Below are positions 50,101-62,100 of a stretch of 64,000 bases of DNA, in pieces. Made by a program: the position numbers and the translations under genes. The DNA comes from Phallusia mammillata (taxonomy: Eukaryota; Chordata; Ascidiacea; Phlebobranchia; Ascidiidae): NCBI GenBank assembly GCA_003260075.1, contig QLIY01000087.1, positions 62,001 to 126,000 on the forward strand. Direction: 5' to 3'. Every line of letters starts with the position of its first letter. Positions within the stretch are counted from its first letter, which is position 1. The notes beneath the pieces are model-generated. The model did not search any database, had not been told where the DNA came from, and was given only the letters and a program-made list of their open reading frames with translations.

Positions 50101-53100
50101 CTATTTAAACTAATGGTTCTCAACCTATGGTACGCAGGAATACGCAGGAACGAGTAGATTTCTGCTATACCTAAATCAAGTCATATTATGAAATGCAACT
50201 TAAATGACCTAATCAGCCCTGGTTTGGGCTAAAATTTGTATCTTGAGCATTCCTTTGGAATTGCTAACTTTACTGGCTTCAGCAATATGCTAGCCCAGAG
50301 TAGTAAATGGGCCAGAAATTGAAGCCCGAACCCGGCCCGAACCTGAATTCTACTTAAACTTGTTCAAAAAATACTGGCACAGAGTGTAAAGGCCCGAATC
50401 GAGCCCGTTTTATTTAAGAAACCCTAGCCCGAATCCTGCCCGAACCCGGCCCGTAAAACCCGGTCCGATTTACAACTCTGTGCTAGCTTAGTCAAGAAAA
50501 CAGGCCTAGCTATTGGTCTACCTATTCAAACAGGGTTTTGGTGGGACGCAGCGATAAAAAAGCATCAGGTGGTACTTGATCAGTATAAGGTTGAAAATCA
50601 CTGATTTTGAACAATGCAATTTTAGGAATCTATTCTAATAAAATACTTAATCAATGCAGTGGATAGGCTTCATTTAACGCAACAGCTTCTGAATCTGTTA
50701 TTTTTGTGGAATACAGAAGTAAAAAATGCAATCCACTGTAAAATAGTACGGTTAATTGATTTGTGAGACTAGATGGCATACTCATAGACCGTAAAAAAAG
50801 AGTACGCCTTGGAAATAGATTGCGTTTACATGAAATAAAGCCTGTTCATTGCATAGTATATTACCAGTAGTAGTTTGCATATTTCAGGGAAGCCCTTTTC
50901 AAACCTTTTTGTGGATTGGCATTTGTGTATATTTTAGCGCCTATGGGACATGATTATTCTTGTACGAACAAGTTTGGACGACTGGACGCTCACTAGTTGG
51001 CGCCAGATCAACGTCGACGATATGGACATGGAACTGCGTCGATTCCTCAAGGACATCAGAACGCTGGATAAAGGTTTGGCAAAATAAAGTGAATTAATTT
51101 GCACTCTACATTGTCCAGTACAACTACAGAAGCATCACTTTTCTACCATAATACATAACCAGTAATGTAAATCACTCGAATTTTTGAAGACGTTGGACTG
51201 AGATAAACGGCCAGTGCTTCAAAGACACCACTGAATACGTAAAATATCTCTCTTTAGGTTGATTTACTTCTGTCATCGAAGACTAGGGGTACGAGCACAA
51301 TAAAAGTGAAAAAAAACACTGATTTAGATTTTGGTAACAGGTCTCAATTTCATCACTTTATACTAGCTATTGTGTGGGGGGGGGGTGTAGACTAGGGGTA
51401 CGAGCACAATAAAAGTGAAAAAACAATGATTTAGATTGTTGGTAACAGGTCTCAATTTCATCACTTTATACTAGCTATTGTGTATCAAAAAAGTATCTGT
51501 ATTGTACAGACAAATCCAGTTAGTCGCATAATCCGTTTAATTGCATGCAGATCGTAAATCCTGTCCGAAGCCATTTGTTAAGTAAATCGTCCAGATTATC
51601 GCACAATCCAGTTAATTGCATAAAAGTTAGACGAATTGAAAATAGGTGATTAATCTGCATTATAAACGTGTTTATCATGTACATATATATTATATATGTT
51701 AAAACTCGAGTTTCGTTCAATTTGGCCATTCAAAATCGCATTCAAGCTCAAATTTGACTCTCAAAATCCAGCAAACAAATTATTTATAGGGCACTATTAT
51801 TTCAACATAGGCAGGTGTCTCACTCTAATCAAAATGAACTGTATTAACAGAAAGTCGGCCATGGGATGCTTATGCTGGTCTTGATTCAATGGTAAAGAAT
51901 ATGATAACATCGCTTCGTGCCGTCGTGGAACTGCAGAGTCCAGCTATACGAGACCGTCACTGGCAACAAGGGGGGGGGGTCTATTATTTCAACATAGGCA
52001 GGTGTCTCACTCTAATCAAAATGAACTTTATTAACAGAAAGTCGGCCATGGGATGCTTATGCTGGTCTTGATTCGATGGTCAAGAATATGATCACATCGC
52101 TTCGTGCTGTCGTGGAACTGCAGAGTCCAGCTATACGAGACCGTCACTGGCAACAACTGATGAACGCCACTGGTGTGAGGTTCGAGATGGGAGACGATAC
52201 TACGTTGGCTGATTTACTTGCTCTACAGCTCCACCGTGTTGAAGATGAGGTTAGGATGATTACAAAAGAGTTATATGCCGAAATTGAAGCCGAAATCTGG
52301 TCCAAACCGAAAGACACAAGCCTGCAATCCGGCTTAAAACAAATTTTTGTAAAAAATAAAAAGTCGAATTAGGCCCGAAAGTTGATGCCAAGTGTGATAG
52401 AAGGCCAAAAAAGGTTTCACCCTAACAATTCTAAAAACCTAGAATGTCTTATTCAAATAGAATGTTTGGGAAACAAAAAAAACAAGTCGTTAAAACTTAA
52501 TAGTAATAACCTTTACATCTAAATTCAATTTTAACTAGCAACCTACACATTACTTCAATGCAAGTAATTGAACAGTAAGCCAAAGAGTTAACTTCGGTAG
52601 GACTAAAACTGTTATGAGCCATTACATCAGCGGTGCATTTTATAAATTCATAACACGTGACATTAAACTGCGCAACTATGCTCTTGCCGTTGGCTCTTGC
52701 ACATTTTCTCACACAAAAACAGCGACTAATTCACCGCACGAGACAAAACATACGATTAAAGCGGGTGAACACCAGATAGCAAAGTCGATCAACCTCCTAA
52801 TTTAACTGTAACAGGGAATATTATCAAAGCTCGAGCATGTTTAACAAGTAAAACGAGCTAATTTAGTAAACAAGTATTGCACAGTTTGCACAAATTATGA
52901 CGCAATCGCTACCGCACTCTTCTTTTGTTTTTGGTTTGAAAATTGCATTGAATTTTTAAGACCTTTAAGAAGGTGACATGGTGCAGCATATTATAGCCTC
53001 AATGCTAGAATTATTTGACCACTTTTATTAACATATCATGCACTTTACGTGCTTAAACTTATATGTAAAGCGTTAGAATCAAGTTGAAGCGTTTAACTTT

Positions 53101-56100
53101 AATTAAAAACACAGTTTATTTGCCATTTTTCCTGAAATGGGTGGTTTTACCATTTCTGCTCAAATAAAACAGTTAACACCGCTACTTGTTAATGAGAAGT
53201 GTTAATGACGAAAAATTGCCATTTTTACCCCACTCAGTCAGAGTATCATTTTAGCAATAAAAATATTTGGTCAATTTTCAAAAAAACTGGAATATATATG
53301 ATGCAATTTTAAACATTTTAAACTGGAATGTACAGACAAATTCCTCTAAAACCGCATTTTTGTTCTCGATTTTTTGATCACGAAATCCCTTTAAAAAAAG
53401 GGGGGGGGGGGTGGTTTTACCATTTCTGCTCAAATAAAACATTTAACACCGCTACTTGTTAATGAGAAGTGTTAATGACGAAAAATTTTCATTTTTACAC
53501 CACTCAAGTCAGAAAATCATTTCAGCAATAAAAATTATTTGGTCAATTTTCAAAAAACCTGGAATATATATGCCGCAATTTTAAACATTTTAAACTGGAA
53601 TGTACAGACAAAACCCACTAAAGCCGCATTTTTGTTCTCGATTTTTTGATCACGAAATCCCTTTAAAAAAATTCTTTTCAGGTGAAAAACATCGTCGACA
53701 AGGCGAAGAAGGAAATGGGAATTGAGAAAGTTTTGCAAGAGATGAGAGCAACGTGGTCGAGCGTGGAGTTCCAGTTTGAACATCATCACACAACTGGAAC
53801 CGCTTTGATTGTTTCAGACGAGGAACTTATTGAAACACTTGAAGACAACCAGGTAATTGAAACACTTGAAGACAACCAGCTAAGACCTGATTTTTTTCTT
53901 TTTTTCTATAAAGCAGCAAACATTTTAACCTTGTATTTTAAACAAATGTGTTTTGCAGTTTTTGTAATTAAAAAAACAACAACACTATTCTGTAGTTTGA
54001 AATTGGTTATTCGTAACTGGTTTAAATTGCATACGAAACCGGTTTATCGTAATGCATTTATTTGGAAAATGCGGTTAATCGGGAAAGTAAAACGTATTAG
54101 CAAATCCCAAACCGTTGTCTATCATTTGATAGGAAAATAAGTCAGGTAAATGCAATCTGCTTCCTCGGGAAACGCGGTTCAGGCCAAAGACGTGGCAAAT
54201 TGAAATCCCGAGTCTATTTAAATAAATAAACTATTATTATTTTTTTGGAATGTAAGAAAACTTCAAGGCGATGATTCTTAAAATCCTTAAATACAAAAAT
54301 ATATGATATGCAAAATATGATCAACCTCGCATTTCTACCTTCAGGTTCAACTTCAAAACATGCTTATGTCAAAATTCGTCGAGTATTTCCGAGAAGAAGT
54401 GACGTCATGGCAGCGTAAACTCGTCACTGCAGATACGGTCATCCAAGCTTGGCTGGAAGTGCAAAGGACCTGGTCACATTTGGAAAGCATTTTTATTGGA
54501 TCAGAGGTAATTTAAGAAAACCGATTCAGTATGTCAGTATTAAATGGTTCAAAATTTTGGTTTGTTTTGATATTCAGGTAATAAATTTCGGCCAAATAAA
54601 TTTTTTTTTGCCTTTGAACACTATATACGGATCTGTTCATAAGCTTAATGATAAAAAAATCGGCTCAAATAAACGTAAAAACGCGACATGCTTTATTGTT
54701 CAAACGTTTCAGCAAATGCTCATGCCATCATCATTGATATAAAAGGCCATATCAGTTACACTCGTTTATATACAATAAAGCATGTCGCTTTTTTCGTCTA
54801 CTTGGGCCGTGATTTTCATCATTAAATTCTAACTTTTTATAAACGATTCTGTAAATATTCTAACCATTTTGGAAATTGATCAAAATAAAAAATGTATTAC
54901 GGTGAAAATAACGGCCCAAATAGACGTAAAAAGCGACATGTTTATTTTTCAAACGTTTACTGATGATGGCCGAAAACATTGAAAAATAAAGCATGTCGCA
55001 TTTTACGTCTATTTAGGCCGTTATTTTCACCAACAAACTTATGAACAGATCCGCATTTAGTGTTTGAAAAATATTTGTTTATGAAATATAGGACATTCGT
55101 TCTCAACTCCCCGAAGATACAGTTCGGTTTGAGAAAATCGATCAAGATTTGAAAGAACTTATGGAAGAATCTGAAAGAGTGAAAAACGTAATCGAATCTA
55201 CAAACAGACCAGGTTTATTTGAAAAAATGGAAGATCTTTTGCAAAGGTAAAATAAGTTTTTAAATTTCTCATTTCAATTAAATGTGAATTTTTTGTTGAT
55301 AATTATTTTGTAGACTTTCTGTTTGCGAGAAATCACTGGCTGAATATTTGGAGAAAAAACGACTCATGTTTCCACGATTTTACTTCGTTTCTTCTGCTGA
55401 TTTACTTGATATTTTGTCCAAGGGAACACAACCCACCCAGGTAATGATGAAAAAAAAACGTTTACATCTTGTAGTGTAAATAAAAGTTTATATTATGTAA
55501 TGCAAAGTGCAAATCTGAAATTAAAGAATGACATTATGTTGCAAAAACCGCAAATTTTATAAACAAATCAATTTTGTGGACAGAATACAAATTTCACATT
55601 AAAAAAAATCAACTTGCAAAATAAAAACTCACATGTTTTGGGGCAAAACGCAAATTTAAATTAGAAAAATAAGTATTATGTTGTGCAAAATCCGATTTTT
55701 AAATAATTGATATCATTTTGTGCAAAATGCCATTTAACAATGACTTATATTATGTTGTGTAAAATGTAAATTTCAAATAAACAAATAAAATATTTTGTCA
55801 AAACAAAATGCAAATTCGAAAAAAATAGCATAATGTTGTGCAAAATGCAAATTTAAAACAAAAACTGAAAAAAAAAAATCGAATCTTTTAGGTACAAATG
55901 CATTTTTTTCTAACTTGTAAAAATGCATTAAACTTTGCTACATTTTTTTCTGTAGGTCACTCGACACTTGCGAAAACTTTTCGACAACATCAACGATCTG
56001 AAGTTCGCCGAAGAAAACGGAGAACCAACAAAAATTGCCCTGGGAATGTTCAGTAAGGAGAACGAATATGTTGAATTCGACAAACCATGCGAACTTGTCG

Positions 56101-59100
56101 GCCAGGTAACTTGACATTGATTTACTTTACTATCTAGTGTTATTTAATCCCGAGTGTGCAGAGTGAAATAAGTTTCTGTAAGGGTTTTGTGAAATTGCGA
56201 CCAACGAAAACATACCTAACTGTTTCATACTGTATCACCTTGTTTTCGGCCAAAAATCTGTTTCAGACAAATTATTTCGAAGGACGCAAGTAGTTTATAA
56301 TTAAGGTTTTTATTTGTAGTTGCTGTATTAGAAACAACAGGGTTGCGGAGTTGGTGATTTTTTCTATTCCGACCCCACTTGAATTAAATCGCAGCCGCAA
56401 TAAAATGAAATCATCAAGATGAACTTTTGTGATGTGATTGGTTTGATGCTTACGTCAATAGTAAAAGAGTTATGCATCACTGTTTTATGGCTAACCTTTG
56501 TTTCTTCCATTCCTTGAACATCGGGAAACACGACGTTGTCCCATTTCTGACTACAATTTAAACTTTTCCTTCTTGACCATCCCTAAAAAGTGTGAAAAAC
56601 AAAACTTTTCTCTACTTTTACCCAGGTTGAAGTCTGGTTGAATCGGCTTCAGGACACACAACGTAGCACTGTACGTCATCAGATACAAGGGGGGGGGGCA
56701 TCAACGATCTGAAGTTCGCCGAGGAAAACGGAGAACCAACAAAAGTTGCCCTGGGAATGTTCAGTAAGGAGAATGAATATGTTGAATTCGACAAACCATG
56801 CGAACTTGTCGGCCAGGTAACATTAAAGACATTAAATTACTTCATCTAGTGTTCTTCAACCCCTTTTATGCAGAGTCAAATGAAATTGCGTCAAATGAAA
56901 GTTTTGTGAAATTGCAACCAAACAATACACACAAAACTATTTTATACTTGCTGGCCAAAAATGTGTTAGGGGTCTGAAAATGTTGAGCCACTCTGTCATT
57001 TGTTCATATCCTAAGACTTAAGGGACGCAAAGAGTTGTATTTTTTTAAGTTGCAATATTAAGAATAGCAGGGTTGTGGGTGGGTAAAAAAAATTCCGACT
57101 TCGACCTCACTTTTTTACAATTCTCCCACTCCGACTCCACTTGTAAATAATAAACGTATTCCCGACCAACTACGCACCCTTTATGTTGCCCTTGCACAAT
57201 TTAATTTTTTTTTTTTTTTAAAGTCAAAATTTAAAGTCGCCAAAATATCACGACTTCGACTCGGAAGCCTGATGTCGACTCTACGACCCTAAAATATGAC
57301 ATTATCAAAAAAAACACTACAATTAAAAACTTTAGCTTGATGATTATCCTAAGGAAGTGTTAGAACCTCGTCTGCCGATAAAGGCAACCGTTCCTTGTCT
57401 AGCCTAATACTTATCTGTCTTAACCCAGGTTGAAGTCTGGCTAAATCGGCTTCAGGACACACAACGTAGCACTGTACGTCATCAGATACAAGAGGCGGTC
57501 GTCGCTTACGAGGAAAAAGCACGTGATTTGTGGCTATTTGATTATCCGGCTCAAGTCGCATTGACGGGTTCTCAGATTTGGTGGACGACTGAGGTCAGTG
57601 ATTTGAAATGCTTCTCCACTAAATATTTAAAAACTATCAAGGCCGTTTTTTGTGTCTTAGACACTGATGATGCTTTTTATAGCGAAATGCTTTTGTTTTG
57701 ATAAAACAAATAAAATATAGCGTCAGATTTAGTGGTTTTTCACACTGAATTTTCTTGAAAGCCGTCATTTATTTCAATTTTACTGAAAATGCAATATTTG
57801 GTGTTTTTTGAAAATGTTTACACGAATAAAACTGTTTTAAACGGTGTTTTTGTTACTGCTAAAAAAGGTCAATTAGACATTATAAAGATATAAGCTATTG
57901 CTGCCAGGCATAATATCAAGTTTGTTGAGCTTTTCTGGCAAATGTAATTTTATTCCGACGTTTCGACGTCCTATACATTATAAAATCGATATTATTGCAA
58001 TACATTGTTACAAACATTTGCAGTCCAATTTAGTTCACACAAGAAAAAAATCATTGACAAAAAGTTAAAAGATAAAATACAACTAAGTTATAATAACCAT
58101 AATCAAACACCTATTTTAGGATAAATGTTTTACTGTAGCAAAACAACTGCTTAAAAAAACAGTGCTTTTCAGTTTTTGCTTTATTGTTGGTCTGAGCAAT
58201 ACGATTTTTATATTTATTTGATATTTTTTGTCAACAAATTTAAACATTTTATTCTCAAGGTTGGAATTGCTTTCGAAAAACTTGAAGAGGGATTCGAAAA
58301 CGCGATGAAAGATTACAACAAGAAACAAGTGAATCAACTTAACGCTCTCATCAACCATCTGCTAGGAGATCTTCATCCCCTGGACAGGTAAATAAATACA
58401 AAATTATTAAGTGATTTTAGCCTGTCTCTCACTCTGTCCAATCCCACTGTTGGAAGGGCGTTGTATATTTTTGATATTTTATTTTTGCGTAACAGGTTTG
58501 CTGTGATCAATCAATGGCTACGGAATGTCATTTTGTCTGTGTTAACAGCTCAATAATAATTTGTCTTTGGCACTTTGAATTATCAACATTAAGAAACATG
58601 ACGCATTGATGCAACTCTAGTGTTTATAAACGGGTGTAACAGATGTAGCCTCATATATGATGATGGCATGAGCATTTGCCGAAACGTTTGAATTACTATA
58701 TATTTTGTGGTTTTAAAATTTTGCGACCCATTTCCCCCAAAATTTTTATTTGTGTCATTTAAACTGTTCAATTCGCCAATTTTTACATAAACTTTATTGC
58801 AACTTTTGCAGGCAAAAGATTATGACCATCTGTACAATTGACGTACATAGTCGGGACGTGGTTGGAAAACTCATTGCAGAGAAGGTGATATCTTCTCAAG
58901 CGTTTACGTGGCTCTCCCAATTACGTCACCGCTGGGATGATGACGTCACACACTGTTTTGCGAACATCTGCAACGCACAGTTTCGATATCAATACGAATA
59001 TCTCGGCAATACACCGAGACTTGTTATCACTCCATTGACCGACAGGTTTGGGAATTGGTATTTTTTAACCCGCATTTATTTTCCAACCCCTTGTCTACTG

Positions 59101-62100
59101 TGACTGACATATGTAAAGCAAACTGTAGTAATTGACATAAATGGGCAGCTCTTTTTAAATACTATTGAGTGATGTTTTGTTTACGTTTTTCAATAAATAT
59201 TCTAAACTACACTGAAACTTTCCACAAGAGCCCAAATTGTCATTATTTTGACATTCAGCACCTCTGTTTGGGTGCTTTGAACTCCTAAAGGGGTCCACAC
59301 ACTCCTGGTTAAGAACCCTTTTTTTAGAGCATTTTGCAACACAAACAATTGTTTTTTGCGCTTTTCCTTACAAGCCACTTCTTGTTTGGTAATATTTCTG
59401 TGAAACACAAACAAAACCTACCAACACAGCCGAATCCGGTTAATCGCATAACGAATTCGCCAATTTTTTATGCAACTAAACGGACTATGCGATTAACTGG
59501 ATGGCTTTCTTGATAAATGGCTACGGTTTGGGTTTACGATGCCTTTGTACCTAAACAAAATGTCGATTAACCTGATTCTACTCAATTAGTACTTATTTGA
59601 AACACTGACCCATTTTGTAAAACACAATTGCAGNCTACCAACACAGACGAATCCGGTTAATCGCATAACGAATTCGCCAATTTTTTATGCAACTAAACGG
59701 ACTATGCGATTAACTGGATGATTTTCTTGATAAATGGCTACGGTTTGGGTTTACGATGCCTTTGTACCTAAACAAAATGTCGATTAACCTGATTCTACTC
59801 AATTAGTACTTATTTGAAACACTGACCCATTTTGTAAAACACAATTGCAGTTTTACCGAGCTAAACAATTTTTAATTTGGCAAGCAATTTTTAATTTACC
59901 ACTTTTTTTCCAATCTACCTTTGTTGTCAAAACAGAATACAACACTTAACCTAAACTTAAAAACTTGTCTCCTTGTTTAGATGTTACATTACACTTACCC
60001 AGTCTTTGAACCTGACAATGAGCGGAGCACCAGCTGGTCCCGCCGGTACAGGAAAGACCGAGACTACCAAAGACTTGGGCCGTGCTCTTGGCATCCCAGT
60101 TTATGTTTTCAACTGTTCTGAACAGATGGACTACAAAAGCATTGGTAACATATACAAGGGCTTATCACAAACCGGTGCTTGGGGATGTTTTGACGAATTC
60201 AACAGGATTGCTATTGAAGTCCTTTCGGTGGTTGCTGGGGGGGGGGTCCCAGTATATGTTTTCAACTGTTCTGAACAAATGGACTACAAAAGCATTGGTA
60301 ACATATACAAGGGCTTGTCACAAACTGGTGCTTGGGGATGCTTTGACGAATTCAACAGGATTGCTATTGAAGTCCTTTCGGTGGTTGCTGTACAGGTATG
60401 TTTTCTGGTTAGTTCAAGTATCAGTTTTTAACCGGAGTGCCCGGTGAACCCCAGGAGATACCATAACAGTCACAGGGGCGTACTGGGGTTTTCCAAAAAG
60501 TTGTATGGATGTGAATGATTTACATTATGTATATGTGATAACATACTTTATTACTTTAATATAATGTATACGTTTTTGCGTTTTTTCACCTTTTCATTGC
60601 TTGTTTGCTTGCCAATCGAAAAAACTAGATAGCTAAAACATCAATCATCTGCTGCGCAGAGGAAAAACCGTTGAAGAGCACTTGTTTAGCTCTAACGAGT
60701 GTGGGGGGGGGGACCAAAAAGTTGTATGGATGTGAATGATTTACATTATGTATATGATAACATACTTTATTAAACTAATATAATGTATATGTTTCTGCGT
60801 TTTTTCACCTTTTCTTGTTTGCTTGCCAATCGAAAAAACTAGATAGTTAAAACATCAATCATCTGTCTGCAACTAATGAAAACTGTAAAACTGAATAAAC
60901 TAGAAACAGATAGCCGTTTGGGTAGCATACAACATTGTTATTTTGCAATATGGTCTCGCATATTTCTATTGCCATTATCAGTTTATAGTAGTAGTGGTCA
61001 AGCCTAAGTGTTGAAGAAGAGAAAAGACCCCAAAGCGTGCGAATCGCTCAGTTTGTGCAACTCTTGAAAGTCTTAACTATACATTTTGTGGCGTTACCAA
61101 AACATCACAATTAACCATGTCATATTGGTATGCAGGTGAAAATGATCCAGGACGCATTAAAAGCTAAGAAAGAGCGATTTATGTTTTTGGGAGACAACAT
61201 ATCTCTCTCACCCAGTGTGGGAATTTTCATCACCATGAATCCTGGATATGCAGGAAGAACAGAATTACCCGAAAATCTTAAAGCACTCTTTCGGTAAGTA
61301 ATACCGAATATATTCGGTATTTGATATGTATCCAATGCTATACATCCAAAATTACTTTGTAAAAAGCTCGTATTAACGAGATAAGTGTTATTATTTTATT
61401 CCTTTTTTGCAGTCCTTGTGCTATGGTTGTCCCAGACACAGCCATGATCTGTGAGAACATGCTCGTATCTGAAGGCTTCACCGAGGCTAAACTTCTCGCT
61501 AGGAAGTTTATTACACTGTACAACCTCTGCAAGGAACTCTGCTCCAAGCAGGTAAATACATGTTACGATTTTGACAATTTTTGACTTGTTTTTCATTACT
61601 GATATCTTTTGTTTGTGATTATTTTTTTCAATAATATACGTTTTTTTTCTGAAATGCAGTAAAGAGACTGTAAAATTTATTAAAGTCTGAAATCATTTAC
61701 CTTTTATAATAATATAAACACTTCGTCTGAAGTGTTAAGCTTTATGCATATCTTATTTAGATACAATAAGCATAAAGTATTTTATTCGCCACACAAATAA
61801 GGGTTTTACCCGCCAACACTTATTTTTTAGTATCATTATGACTGGGGCCTTCGTGCGGTGAAAAGTGTGTTAGTTGTGGCCGGAACCCTTCGACGCGCAG
61901 ATCGCCAAAGACCGGAAGAGGAGGTTTTAATGCGGGCTCTACGAGATTTCAACCTTCCCAAGATCGTAACGGAAGATGTTCCGGTTTTTATGGGGCTCAT
62001 TGGTAACAACCATATGATATCACACAATATGACATTTTTTCATTGTGATTTTGTGTAACTTGGGCGATGTTTGTTTTTAGTACAAAAGTAACTTATGTAC

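Noticed and set aside
51851-51969. An additional dynein exon before exon 30
   Set aside because: It repeats the first 119 bases of exon 30 and runs into ten G without a donor; using both would duplicate a conserved block.
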